Source: Roseibium sp. Sym1
GTDB taxonomy: Bacteria > Pseudomonadota > Alphaproteobacteria > Rhizobiales > Stappiaceae
Length of the DNA: 64,000 nucleotides
Assembly (NCBI RefSeq): GCF_027359675.1
Contig: NZ_CP114786.1
Location: 3,632,501-3,696,500 of the forward strand
Direction of reading: 5' to 3'
Shown: positions 24,707 to 34,087 of the stretch, one piece after another
How the letters are laid out: every line of letters starts with the position of its first letter
How positions within the stretch are numbered: position 1 is the stretch's first letter
Notes under the pieces: generated by a model
What the model was told of the DNA's origin: nothing
Database searches by the model: none
What the model saw: the letters and a program-made list of their open reading frames with translations, nothing else
Translations under genes and position numbers: made by a program

Positions 24707-25926
24707 GACGGATTGGGCGTGACGTCCTGGGTGAGGGCGATTGCCGCGAGCGGCCCCCCGAGCGGCGTCCAGGCGGCCGACCAGTGCGCGAGCGAAATCT
24801 GGTTCAAAACAGCAGCGTCGCCGGTGCCGGTTTCGAGCGCGAACAGGCTGAGAGTTGTGTCAGCGTTGGGTTGAAGGACGAGCGCGCTGTCATTGGCCAC
24901 ATGGGCAATGATCTGAGGTGCAGACCAATTGTTGTCCGCGCCTCCGGTCTGGTATTTGGCATAGACCGGGCTGTCTGCTCCCGAGCCGACCTGGGCCGCC
25001 AGATAGAGGCCGTCGTTTGAAGAGACGGAAACGGTCATGGTCTGAACAGGAGCGTCGAAGGACGCAAACAAGGCCCAGCCGGTGAAGTCATATGCCCCCA
25101 CTTCGGTTTGGGACATAATGTAAATCTTGCTGCCTATCCGGGCAAAGACATGTACCAGCGCGTTGCCGTCAATGCCGCAGACCAGCTGTTCGAACCCTGA
25201 CAGGCCACCGGCGATATCCTTCCAGCCGAGCCAGCCTTCCGGCAGGAGCGGGCGGTCGCTGGACTGCATGTTCATATAGGGCACGCTGTCGGCATTGATG
25301 CCCGCCAGGATGATCCGCCCATCGGCGTTCTGGCAGGCCGTGATGCTGCACAGGCCGCCAGGAAGCTGTTGCCAGTCAGCCCAGGGCTGGCTTGGCGGGA
25401 CTTCCACAGGCACTGTAATTTCGACCGGGGTTTCTGTGCCCGGCGGAACCACAGTGACGGTTTCCTTCTTGACGGTGTTGACGTTCTGGAATTTCCACCA
25501 GATGGCATTGCCTGCCGCGGAGCTTGTAACAAACACGTTCTGCCGGCCGGTGACGCCGTTGATCAACACCGTGTCGAGGAAATCCGGCACGCCGTCCGGC
25601 TTGCCGAGATCCTGAGGGGGGGCAAATCGCTCGGGTGCGTCCTCATTCCGGCTTTCCCGGATGTAGGTCAGGTTGCCCGTGGTGCCGTCGGCCGCGAGCA
25701 GCGCGACATAGCCTTCCTGGGTGCTGGACGCGTTGAGCGGCGCCGGCTTGAAAGTCGTCTGGGTAAGTTGCGTGAAATCGGCGGCATAACCTCCGTTTTC
25801 CTGCGTCTGTTCCTTGTATTCCAGGGCGCCGCCGGGCGTGATGGCGGCGAAAAAGATCCGGAAAAAGCTTGGTGCCGTCGTGACGACGCCTTCAAATTCC
25901 TCAGGAATGGTGTCTTCAGCTGACAT
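24703..25926 (-). CDS. Beta-propeller-like protein of collar operon
   Basis: A 407-residue protein without signal peptide. The C-terminal two thirds repeat short W- and G-rich strands (WADWQQLPGGLCSITACQNADGRIILAGI, GWLGWKDIAGGLSGFEQLVCGIDGNALVHVFARI, NNWSAPQIIAHVANDSALVLQPN), which read as blades of a PLL-lectin or tectonin-like propeller. It lies between the collar genes and the GNAT gene on one transcript. A role in binding glycans or as a fibre-associated adhesin fits the context but is not shown. Confidence 0.6.
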   Translation of the reverse strand: MSAEDTIPEEFEGVVTTAPSFFRIFFAAITPGGALEYKEQTQENGGYAADFTQLTQTTFKPAPLNASSTQEGYVALLAADGTTGNLTYIRESRNEDAPERFAPPQDLGKPDGVPDFLDTVLINGVTGRQNVFVTSSAAGNAIWWKFQNVNTVKKETVTVVPPGTETPVEITVPVEVPPSQPWADWQQLPGGLCSITACQNADGRIILAGINADSVPYMNMQSSDRPLLPEGWLGWKDIAGGLSGFEQLVCGIDGNALVHVFARIGSKIYIMSQTEVGAYDFTGWALFASFDAPVQTMTVSVSSNDGLYLAAQVGSGADSPVYAKYQTGGADNNWSAPQIIAHVANDSALVLQPNADTTLSLFALETGTGDAAVLNQISLAHWSAAWTPLGGPLAAIALTQDVTPNPS

Positions 25927-26000
25927 TGCCTTGTGTCCTTCAGCTCTACGTGTCTCACCCGGGAGGGCCGAGGCGGCCCTCGCGACGAAGCATGGCGGGG

Positions 26001-26528
26001 CTAGCTGCGCGACGGGTAGAGGCCGACAAGCGCAATGATGAAATTCAGCACCAGAAAGGGTTGAACATTGTCATGCGCCTGACTGCCGCCTGTAACGGAT
26101 AGGGCTTCGCTCGCCAGATCGACCAGATCCGTGTTTGTCGTGTTCTGGTAGGTCTGGGTCGGGAAACCTTCGGCGAAGGCTGTTGTCGTCCCCGGGGTCG
26201 CGGTTGACCCGCTCGCCCCGGCGCCCCGCATCGTATGGGAGTGGCTGGGGAGTTGGGCTTCCGTCAGGGTCACGGTCTCGACACCTGTTTTTTCACCGAG
26301 ACGGCGGCTGGTCAGGCCCGGGCCGCGACCCGGGTGCATGGGCGCGCGGCCCTCCATGTCCGGCAGGGCCGTGGTGGATCGACCGTCGCCGCCATAGGTG
26401 GTGCCGATCAGCGAAAAGAGAGCGGTGTTCTGGGCAATGGGCAAGAGTTGTCCATCGCAGAATGCCCAGCCGCGAGGGGCGAAGTTTCCGGCAAAGATGC
26501 GGATTTCTGCAACAAAGGGTTCCGACAT
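26001..26528 (-). CDS. Tail-collar domain protein (MdpB-like), copy 3
   Basis: A 175-residue protein of the microcystin-dependent-protein / phage tail collar family: AEIRIFAGNFAPRGWAFCDG, LFSLIGTTYGGDGRSTTALPDMEGRAPMH, and a C-terminal GGSQAHDNVQPFLVLNFIIAL with the glycine and asparagine signature of trimeric fibre tips. No signal peptide. It is one of three tandem paralogues on the minus strand, ten bases after copy 2. Confidence 0.85.
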   Translation of the reverse strand: MSEPFVAEIRIFAGNFAPRGWAFCDGQLLPIAQNTALFSLIGTTYGGDGRSTTALPDMEGRAPMHPGRGPGLTSRRLGEKTGVETVTLTEAQLPSHSHTMRGAGASGSTATPGTTTAFAEGFPTQTYQNTTNTDLVDLASEALSVTGGSQAHDNVQPFLVLNFIIALVGLYPSRS

Positions 26529-26537
26529 GTCTGCCTC

Positions 26538-27056
26538 CTAGTGCCGGCTCGGATAGATGCCGACCAATGCGATAATGAAATTGACGCATATTGCGGGCAT
26601 GAGATTGGTGTGCGACCGGCTGCCGCCGGTATTGGCGATTGCCACACTGGAAAAGCTCTCCGTCGGGTCCTGCGCCCTGTAAAACCGGTAGCCGGCCACT
26701 TCAGCGGGCACGCGCCCCTGGGGCGCAGTTTCGTCCGCCACCGCCGTGTTGGCATTGAAGGTGTGTCCGTGGCTTGCCATCTGGTTTGTCGTCAGGGTTT
26801 CCTTCTCGGCACCGCCCTTGCTGCCGAGCCGCCTGGGGCTGAGGCCCGGGCCCGTGCCCGCATGCAGGGGCAATCGTCCGCGCATGTCCGGGAGGCCGAA
26901 GGTCGTGCGTCCGTCACCGCCGTAGATGGTGCCGAGGAGGGAAAACAAGGCGTCGTTTTGAGACACCGCGAGCAGCTGACCGTCACAGAAGGCCCAGCCG
27001 CGGGGAGCGAAGTTTCCGGCAAACATGCGGATTTCGCCCACGAAAGGTTCAGACAT
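26538..27056 (-). CDS. Tail-collar domain protein (MdpB-like), copy 2
   Basis: A 172-residue paralogue with the same N-terminal collar (GEIRMFAGNFAPRGWAFCDG, LFSLLGTIYGGDGRTTFGLPDMRGR) and C-terminal GGSRSHTNLMPAICVNFIIALVG, but a different middle part, where the copies would differ in binding specificity. It lies between copies 1 and 3 with short spacers. Confidence 0.85.
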   Translation of the reverse strand: MSEPFVGEIRMFAGNFAPRGWAFCDGQLLAVSQNDALFSLLGTIYGGDGRTTFGLPDMRGRLPLHAGTGPGLSPRRLGSKGGAEKETLTTNQMASHGHTFNANTAVADETAPQGRVPAEVAGYRFYRAQDPTESFSSVAIANTGGSRSHTNLMPAICVNFIIALVGIYPSRH

Positions 27057-27067
27057 GGGACGCCTCT

Positions 27068-27583
27068 CTAGTTGCGGGACGGGAAGAGCCCTTGCAGGGC
27101 GATGCAGAAATTGACGGTGAGGTAAGGCTGCATGTTGTTGTGCGCCTGGCTTCCGCCGGCATTGCTCACGGTTCCGGAGCGCATGGGGGTTGACGTTGCA
27201 GCCTCGGGTGCGCGGTAGGTCAGGTTGGCCGCCGAGGAGGGGGCCGCGAGCACCCTTCCCATCGGCTGGTTGGAGTTGCCGGCCAGCGAGCTAGCCTTGA
27301 CCGCGTGGGTATGGGCCGGAATTTGCGCCGCCGTCAGTGTTACCGTTTCGGCTCCGCTCTTCTGTCCGAGCGAATGGCCGCTGCTGCGGTGGATCGGTGT
27401 GCGGCTGCGCAGGTCGGGGAGCGCGAAACTCGTCCGCCCATCTCCGCCATAGGTCGTTCCCAATAGGCTGTAGAGCGACTGATTCTGGTTGATTGGCAGG
27501 ATCTGACCGTCGCAAAAGGCCCATCCGCGAGGCGCGAAATTAAAGCCGATCAGTCTGATTTCCGCGAGAAACGGTTCCGACAT
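27068..27583 (-). CDS. Tail-collar domain protein (MdpB-like), copy 1
   Basis: A 171-residue paralogue, first gene of the operon. The ATG at 27583 has an excellent GGGGGGAGG site; an upstream in-frame start is not needed. AEIRLIGFNFAPRGWAFCDG and YSLLGTTYGGDGRTSFALPDLRSRTPIH define the collar; GGSQAHNNMQPYLTVNFCIALQG ends the protein. Upstream lies an AT-rich promoter region shared with the divergent autotransporter. Confidence 0.85.
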   Translation of the reverse strand: MSEPFLAEIRLIGFNFAPRGWAFCDGQILPINQNQSLYSLLGTTYGGDGRTSFALPDLRSRTPIHRSSGHSLGQKSGAETVTLTAAQIPAHTHAVKASSLAGNSNQPMGRVLAAPSSAANLTYRAPEAATSTPMRSGTVSNAGGSQAHNNMQPYLTVNFCIALQGLFPSRN

Positions 27584-28130
27584 TCCTCCCCCCTGAACTT
27601 GTGTCGATGCAAATTGCAATCGCTTCACACTAGGATGTTATTTGCATCATATGCAACTCAAAAGGGTCTCATGGCGCGAAGGGTGTAATTTTTTGCAAAT
27701 TGTAAGAATTAGTCAGAATCTTTTTTTCACAACATTGTTATTTGTCTCAATTTGTCTTGAAATTGTCGTTGTTCCGAAATCGAGAATCCAATATTTCATT
27801 TTTTTCCGTTGGTGCTTGAGTGGCCAGTCGGAGCGAAAATCGAAATCGATTTTTGAAAAAAAATGCAAAGATACCAGTCAAGTATCTCTATAGAAGGCGG
27901 AAATTGAATTAAGGCAAAGCGTTCTCGGCTTCAATCTATTGTTGTGTGACGGCAACATGAATGAGAAAAATTTACAACTCTAGGGAATCTTTTCGTTCTC
28001 GCTTTACGGTTGGGTTTCTTAGCGTTAGTGCTGTCGATGGTTGCAATGACCGGCCGGCCCAGGGGTGCCGAGCCGGAGGGGGGAGTGGCTTTCCGGAGAT
28101 GTTATTCGATCGAGAACATGCGAGGCTGAT
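27584..28130. other. AT-rich divergent promoter region
   Basis: About 550 bases between the collar operon and the autotransporter. Bases 27600-28010 are strongly AT-rich compared with the rest of the window, with long T and A runs, as in horizontally acquired DNA bound by nucleoid silencers. It must hold both promoters. No gene with a ribosome site was accepted. Confidence 0.5.
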
Positions 28131-31100
28131 GTGTTGCGTCGTCTCCTGACCGTATTACCGTTCTGCCTTTTTGCATTTGCGCTGTTATTGACCGGTGCAC
28201 CGGTTCAGGCGGCGGACATCACGTGCGGATTTACCCTGAGTGACGGCGACCAGGCCGATATCGATCTCGACGCACCTGCATGCGTGAAAAACGGGGCGCT
28301 TGAAGAAATCATCGTTCTCAACGATACCGTCAGCGGCAACGGAATCACATTTTACGTCGACAATACCAGAGTGACCAGCGTGAGCTTCACCGGGACATAC
28401 CCGTCCGTTGTCAGTGCGGATCCGTTCTACGATGTGGAATGTTTCACGGCCGATGCCTGTAACTTTACTTTCAACGCAACTTTTGACGGCAGCGATCCCG
28501 TCGAGTTGAACGTCGTCAAGGCCGCCGGGTCGAACGTGGTCAGTTTCGGTTCGGGATCGGTCGGCTCCCAGCCTGAAATAGCGGTTGCGGAAACCGGTCA
28601 AGGCCAAGGGGCGGTTGCAGATGGCGGCACGTTGGCACAGGGCTCACAGACCGCCGGGTCGGCCCTGACGCTGACCTTTACCGTTACCAACTCCGGTGAT
28701 GCGGATCTGACAATTGCCACGGCGACGTCTTCCAGCCTGACGAATGTGACGGTCAATTCCATCGGTGCACCGTCCAGCACGACCGTCTCGTCCGGAGGCG
28801 GAACCGAGACCTTTACGGTCCAGTATACGCCGACCATTGCAGGGGCGTTTTCATTCGACCTGTCGTTCGTGAATGACGACAGCGACGAGAATCCCTACAA
28901 CTTCACGGTCAGCGGCACGGCGACGGGAACGCCGGAAATCTCTGTGGCTGAAACCGGCCAGGGCCAGGGTGCGGTGGCCGATGGCGGCACGCTGGCGCAA
29001 GGCAGCCAGACCGCCGGCTCGGCCCTGACCTTGACGTTCACGGTGACAAACTCGGGCACGGATGACCTGACGATTGCAACGGCCACGTCCTCGTCCCTGA
29101 CAAACGTGACGGTCAATTCGATCGGCGCGCCGTCGAGCACGACGGTTTCGCCGAGTGGCGGCACGGAAACCTTTACGGTCCAGTATACGCCGACCATTGC
29201 AGGCGCGTTTTCATTCGACCTGTCGTTCGTGAATGACGACAGCGACGAGAATCCCTACAATTTTACGGTCAGCGGCACGGCGACGGGAACGCCGGAAATC
29301 TCTGTGGCTGAAACCGGCCAGGGGCAAGGTGCGGTGGCCGATGGCGGCACGCTGGCGCAAGGCAGCCAGGCCGCGGGTTCGGCCCTGACGCTAACGTTCA
29401 CGGTGACCAACTCGGGCACGGATGACCTGACGATCGCCACGGCGACCTCTTCGTCCCTGACAAACGTGACGGTCAATTCCATTGGTGCGCCATCGAGCAC
29501 GACGGTTTCGCCGAGTGGCGGCACGGAAACCTTCACAGTTCAATACACGCCGACCATTGCCGGGGCGTTTTCATTCGATCTGTCGTTCGTGAACGACGAC
29601 AGCGATGAAAACCCGTATAATTTCACCGTCAGCGGGACAGCGACGGGAACACCCGAGATCTCTGTGGCTGAAACCGGCCAGGGCCAGGGTGCGGTGGCGG
29701 ACGGCGGCACGCTGGCGCAAGGCAGCCAGGCGGCCGGTTCGGCCCTGACGCTGACCTTCACGGTGACCAACTCGGGCACGGATGACCTGACCATCGCCAC
29801 GGCGACCTCTTCGTCCCTGACAAACGTGACGGTCAATTCCATCGGCGCGCCGTCGAGCACGACGGTTTCGCCGAGTGGCGGCACGGAAACCTTCACGGTC
29901 CAGTATACGCCGACCGTTGCCGGAGCTTTCTCGTTCGATCTTTCCTTCGTGAACGACGACAGTGACGAGAACCCCTATAATTTCACGGTCAGCGGCACGG
30001 CGACAGGAACTCCCGAGATTTCTGTGGCTGAAACCGGCCAGGGCCAGGGTGCGGTGGCCGATGGCGGCACGCTGGCGCAAGGCAGCCAGGCGGCCGGTTC
30101 GGCGCTGACGCTGACCTTCACGGTGACCAACTCGGGCACGGATGACCTGACCATCGCCACGGCGACCTCTTCGTCCCTGACAAACGTGACGGTCAACTCT
30201 ATCGGTGCGCCATCGAGCACGACGGTTTCGCCGAGTGGCGGCACCGAGACCTTTACAGTTCAATACACGCCGACCATTGCCGGGGCCTTTTCCTTTGACC
30301 TGTCGTTCGTGAACGACGATTCCGATGAAAACCCGTATAATTTCACCGTCAGCGGGACAGCGACGGGCACCCCTGAAATCTCGGTGTCCGAAACCGGGCA
30401 GGGGCAAGGTGCGGTGGCGGACGGCGGCACGCTGGCGCAAGGCAGCCAGGCCGCGGGTTCGGCCCTGACGCTAACGTTCACGGTGACCAACTCGGGTACG
30501 GATGACCTGACGATCGCCACGGCGACGTCTTCCAGCCTTACGAATGTGACGGTCAATTCCATTGGTGCGCCGTCGAGCACAACGGTTGCGCCAAGCGGTG
30601 GAACCGAGACCTTCACAGTTCAATACACGCCGACGGCAGCCGGTGCCTTCTCCTTCAACCTGTCATTCGTGAACGACGACAGCGACGAGAACCCTTACAA
30701 CTTCACTGTTAGCGGGACAGCAACCTCTGTTCCGACCTTTTCCCAGGCCTTCGCCCCGGACACGATCGTGATCGGCGGAACATCGACGGTCACCTTCACA
30801 ATCGACAACACGGCCAATGCCTCCGCCGCTACATCGCTCGACTTCACGGACAATTTGCCGGCGGGTGTCACAGTGGAGACACCGGCGAACGCGTCGACGA
30901 CCTGCACCGGCGGTACACTTACAGCGGTCAGCGGATCAGGCGTGGTCAGTTACACCGGCGGCACCGTCGGCGCTGGTTCGACCTGTGCGGTAGATGTCGA
31001 CGTGACCGCCTCCAGCGACGGTGCCTATGTGAATACAACGGGTGATCTGACGTCCAGCCTGGGCAATTCCGGCACGTCCGCCGATACGCTGACCGTGTCG

Positions 31101-33383
31101 TCGCCCGAGATCGACGTGCAGCGGCCGGCCGGCAACTCGATTGCCGATGGCGGCACGGACAGCCAGGGCAGTGTCACGATCGGTGTGCAGCAGACACTGA
31201 CCTACACGATCGAGAACACGGGTACAGCGACCCTGACGATCACCGGGACACCGACCGGTTCCGCGGCCAGCAACGTTACTGTCGATTCCATTTCCGCGCC
31301 CGGATCCAGTTCCCTCGCCGGGAGCGCTACGACGACTTTCACGGTTCTGTACACGACCACGGCGGTCGGGGCGTTTTCGTTCGAACTCGACATCATCAGC
31401 GACGACGCCGACGAGGGCACCTATGACATCCTGGTCAGCGGAACCAGCGCGGGAACGCCGGAAATCGATGTATCCTCTTCCGAAAGCGGCTCGATCGCCG
31501 ATGGCGGTACCGACACGGTTTCCGGATCTGTCTCGCCGGGTGTCTCTTCCACGATCACCTATACGATCACCAACAACGGCACGGGCGCGCTTTCCGTCAC
31601 GACGCCGACAGTTGGCGCCAATGTCACCAGCACGACCAACGCGACGGTGAACAGCTTCACTCTGAGCTCCACCAGCGTCTCCAGCGGTGGAGGTACCGCA
31701 ACGCTGGAAGTGGATTACACGACAACAGCCGCAGGGAGCTTCGGGTTCGACTTCAACTTCGTCAATGACGACGCGGACGAGAACCCGTTCAACATCACCG
31801 TCAGCGGCAGTTCCATGAGCTCCGCTTCCGGCCTCAGCGCGACTTCGGGTTCGGGGCAGGCGACGGAAATCAATACCCAGTTTGGCTCTGTTCTGGTCGC
31901 CACGGTGACAGACAACAACGGCAACGGCGTTGCCGGTGTGGACGTGACCTTCACCGCGCCCTCCACCGGGGCTTCGCTCACCTTCGCAAGCACGGGAACG
32001 ACGTCCGAAACGGTGACGACCGCAGGCGACGGCACGGCGAGCAGTTCGGCAATGACGGCCAATTCCACCGCGTCATCCTATGGCGGAAGCGGATCCCTGA
32101 CCCCCTATTCGGTGACGGCCAGCGCCTCCGGCCTGACGAGCGTGTCCTTCTCGCTTACCAACGAGCGCGATTCAGAGGCCGATATCCAGAAGACCAAGGA
32201 AGTGATTGCTTCCTTCGTGACCAACCGCGCCAACACGATTGTGTCCGGTCAGCCGGACATCGTCTCGCGCCTGACAAGCGGACCGTTCGGCCAGCAGTCG
32301 GGCCGCAACGGTTTCAACTTCAACGTCACGCCCTATTCGCAATCGGGAAATTTCCAGTTTTCTCTCAGGGCGTTTGCCAACTCAATCCGGAGAGGGGCAG
32401 GCAGCGGGGCAGCCGAGGCGACGGCCGATGCCGGTGACCGTCAGCCGGGCGTGGCGGCGCCGGACAGATACGCTGCCTTCGACAGCTTCTCCTCAACAGG
32501 AACCATGAGTTACACCGCGGTCGCGCCCCAGGTTGCCGAAGAAGACACGCTGGCAATCCTGAGCGGAACCAATGGCGATGCTCCCACAGCCGCGACGGGC
32601 TCTTCGTATCAGTCCGGCTGGGACTTCTGGGCGCAGGGTACCTTCGCGATCACGAACAACAACAACAGCGACAGTCACACGGGCCTGCTTTTTGCCGGTG
32701 TCGATTACCGGTACAAGGACCGGGCCGTCGTCGGCCTTATGGGGCAGCTTGACGTTACCGAAGAAAACAATGGGAGCGCCAACACTTCCGCGAACGGAGT
32801 TGGCTGGATGGCCGGGCCTTATGGCGTCCTGCGCGTGCACCAGAATTTCTATCTGGATGGAATTGTGACCTACGGACAATCCTATAACAGCGTGAATGCG
32901 CTGGGACTGTTCGAAGACGATTTCAGAACACAGCGTTTCCTGCTGCAAGGCGGATTGACGGGCGACTTCAAGCTGAACGAAACGACCCGTGTCAGCCCGT
33001 TCGCCCGGATCACCTATTATTACGAAGAACAGGAAAGCTACACAGACACGCTCGGGCGCCTGATTCCATCACAGGATTTCGATCTCGGCAGGCTGGAATT
33101 CGGTCCGAAAGTGTCGTGGGACCTTCAGTTGAACGATCTGCTGTTCTCGCCGTTCCTGTCCCTTTCCGGCATCTATGATTTCAACAAGCTTCAGGATGCG
33201 ACCCCGACCGATGCGACGTTGGCCTCCTCGGACGAGGATCTGCGTGCCAGACTGGAAGCCGGGGCGGGGCTGCTGGTGCCAGGCCGGGGCATAAGGATCT
33301 CCGGTGAAGGCTTTTTTGACGGGATCGGCACGGACGACTTCCGATCCTATGGCGCAACCCTCAACGTCACGATTCCGTTCTAG
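28131..33383 (+). CDS. Giant autotransporter adhesin with choice-of-anchor-D repeats
   Basis: A 1750-residue type V secreted protein. The GTG at 28131 follows GAGG and opens a signal peptide (MLRRLLTVLPFCLFAFALLL, cut after PVQA). Residues of about 148-867 are six near-identical 120-residue repeats of Ig-like choice-of-anchor-D/HYDIN type (each starts PEI, each has FVNDDSDENPYNFTVSGTA). A DUF11-like domain, two diverged repeats (SPEIDV, PEIDVSSS), a Big-1-like domain (VLVATVTDNNGNGVAGVDVTF) and a linker follow. The last 270 or so residues form an autotransporter beta-barrel (WDFWAQGTFAITNNNN...) ending in VTIPF with the terminal Phe required for outer-membrane insertion. A role in adhesion or self-aggregation is likely. 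Confidence 0.88.
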   Translation: MLRRLLTVLPFCLFAFALLLTGAPVQAADITCGFTLSDGDQADIDLDAPACVKNGALEEIIVLNDTVSGNGITFYVDNTRVTSVSFTGTYPSVVSADPFYDVECFTADACNFTFNATFDGSDPVELNVVKAAGSNVVSFGSGSVGSQPEIAVAETGQGQGAVADGGTLAQGSQTAGSALTLTFTVTNSGDADLTIATATSSSLTNVTVNSIGAPSSTTVSSGGGTETFTVQYTPTIAGAFSFDLSFVNDDSDENPYNFTVSGTATGTPEISVAETGQGQGAVADGGTLAQGSQTAGSALTLTFTVTNSGTDDLTIATATSSSLTNVTVNSIGAPSSTTVSPSGGTETFTVQYTPTIAGAFSFDLSFVNDDSDENPYNFTVSGTATGTPEISVAETGQGQGAVADGGTLAQGSQAAGSALTLTFTVTNSGTDDLTIATATSSSLTNVTVNSIGAPSSTTVSPSGGTETFTVQYTPTIAGAFSFDLSFVNDDSDENPYNFTVSGTATGTPEISVAETGQGQGAVADGGTLAQGSQAAGSALTLTFTVTNSGTDDLTIATATSSSLTNVTVNSIGAPSSTTVSPSGGTETFTVQYTPTVAGAFSFDLSFVNDDSDENPYNFTVSGTATGTPEISVAETGQGQGAVADGGTLAQGSQAAGSALTLTFTVTNSGTDDLTIATATSSSLTNVTVNSIGAPSSTTVSPSGGTETFTVQYTPTIAGAFSFDLSFVNDDSDENPYNFTVSGTATGTPEISVSETGQGQGAVADGGTLAQGSQAAGSALTLTFTVTNSGTDDLTIATATSSSLTNVTVNSIGAPSSTTVAPSGGTETFTVQYTPTAAGAFSFNLSFVNDDSDENPYNFTVSGTATSVPTFSQAFAPDTIVIGGTSTVTFTIDNTANASAATSLDFTDNLPAGVTVETPANASTTCTGGTLTAVSGSGVVSYTGGTVGAGSTCAVDVDVTASSDGAYVNTTGDLTSSLGNSGTSADTLTVSSPEIDVQRPAGNSIADGGTDSQGSVTIGVQQTLTYTIENTGTATLTITGTPTGSAASNVTVDSISAPGSSSLAGSATTTFTVLYTTTAVGAFSFELDIISDDADEGTYDILVSGTSAGTPEIDVSSSESGSIADGGTDTVSGSVSPGVSSTITYTITNNGTGALSVTTPTVGANVTSTTNATVNSFTLSSTSVSSGGGTATLEVDYTTTAAGSFGFDFNFVNDDADENPFNITVSGSSMSSASGLSATSGSGQATEINTQFGSVLVATVTDNNGNGVAGVDVTFTAPSTGASLTFASTGTTSETVTTAGDGTASSSAMTANSTASSYGGSGSLTPYSVTASASGLTSVSFSLTNERDSEADIQKTKEVIASFVTNRANTIVSGQPDIVSRLTSGPFGQQSGRNGFNFNVTPYSQSGNFQFSLRAFANSIRRGAGSGAAEATADAGDRQPGVAAPDRYAAFDSFSSTGTMSYTAVAPQVAEEDTLAILSGTNGDAPTAATGSSYQSGWDFWAQGTFAITNNNNSDSHTGLLFAGVDYRYKDRAVVGLMGQLDVTEENNGSANTSANGVGWMAGPYGVLRVHQNFYLDGIVTYGQSYNSVNALGLFEDDFRTQRFLLQGGLTGDFKLNETTRVSPFARITYYYEEQESYTDTLGRLIPSQDFDLGRLEFGPKVSWDLQLNDLLFSPFLSLSGIYDFNKLQDATPTDATLASSDEDLRARLEAGAGLLVPGRGIRISGEGFFDGIGTDDFRSYGATLNVTIPF
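28572..30731 (+). repeat. Six 360-bp in-frame tandem repeats
   Basis: Units start at 28572, 28932, 29292, 29652, 30012 and 30372, each with the codon for Pro of PEI. Units 2-5 differ almost only at silent sites; units 1 and 6 carry a few changes (GDADL in unit 1, SVSETGQ and TAAGAFSFN in unit 6). Copy number is likely to vary by recombination. Confidence 0.93.
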
Positions 33384-33403
33384 GCAAAATCTGAACGTGT
33401 TGT

Positions 33404-33428
33404 CCGCGCGGGCCGCTGGCCCGCGCGG
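33404..33428 (+). terminator. Strong hairpin after the autotransporter gene
   Basis: A perfect 11-bp stem CCGCGCGGGCC / GGCCCGCGCGG with loop GCT, 20 bases after the stop. There is no T run, so it may act with Rho or as an mRNA 3' end. Confidence 0.6.
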
Positions 33429-33946
33429 AAACCCCGGTGATCACCGAGGCGATCCCGTCCATGCCGAACTCTGTCAGCCCGTACGCACCGTTCTGCTGAC
33501 CCGAAGCACAGAAGATGGTGGAGGCGGGAAAGGTGGAAGGCCGATCAGGTGCATGACGGAGGATCAGGATGGCGAGGGTCTCCTCTGTCAGCGGCGCATC
33601 CAGTTCTTCTTCCTCGAAGGATTCTGCAGAGCCTCGCGCCGGGCGGTACATGCCGCCTCTGGCGTTTTGGACAGAGTTTTCCAAGGGCCGCACGGGTCAA
33701 GAATTCGCGTCGGCAAAAAAATTTACGACAGGCGCTCAAGGCCTTGTTCGTGCAACTGTCTGATGCCGTGAAGAAATCAATATTTCCTTGTCTAAACAAC
33801 AGGTTCAGTCCAGTTCGCGGGCTGGATCTCTTCGGCAAAAACGGCTTATAACAGGACTTATCAAGGCACCTTGGGGATGTGCGGCCGACATCTGGTACGC
33901 GTTCCCCAGGGGTGACTGTTCCAGCATCCGAGAAAAAGTCCAGCCA
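33429..33946. other. Non-coding region left of the terminase genes
   Basis: About 500 bases without an acceptable gene. Several short frames lack ribosome sites and family features. It leads into the 15-bp repeats and should hold the promoter of the packaging genes. Confidence 0.4.
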
Positions 33947-34051
33947 AACTCAATTGGGCAGAACTCAATTGGGCAGAACTCAATTGGGCCGGACTCAATT
34001 GGGCCGGGCTCCCATTGGCCGGGCTCACTTAGGCCGTGCTCCCTTGGGCTG
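33947..34051. repeat. Seven 15-bp tandem repeats upstream of terS
   Basis: Seven units start at 33947, 33962, 33977, 33992, 34007, 34022 and 34037. The first units read AACTCAATTGGGCAG, the later ones drift to GGCTC...GGCCG. Each early unit has the palindrome CAATTG. They stand about 40 bases before the small terminase gene, as expected for a pac-type packaging site, though this function is inference. Confidence 0.85.
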
Positions 34052-34087
34052 GGCCGGCAGGCCATGTCCCGTCATCAAGGTGAAAGA

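Noticed and set aside
29571..30440. 289-residue minus-strand frame with repeats
   Set aside because: Mirror of the autotransporter repeats; no start signals.
28572..30731. CRISPR-like periodicity
   Set aside because: The 360-bp units are coding and have no spacers.
33430..33550. Short resemblance to 5S rRNA (GATCCCGTCC...GCCGAACTC)
   Set aside because: Only about 20 bases match; the paired arms and the rest of a 5S rRNA are absent.
33367..33693. 108-residue frame on the minus strand after the autotransporter gene
   Set aside because: No ribosome site, it overlaps the autotransporter stop and runs through a perfect 11-bp hairpin; no family features.
33788..34087. Longer start of the small terminase, with the 15-bp repeats coding for NSIGQ-type repeats
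   Set aside because: The ATG at 34088 has a proper ribosome site and the conserved part starts there; the upstream frame has no such site.
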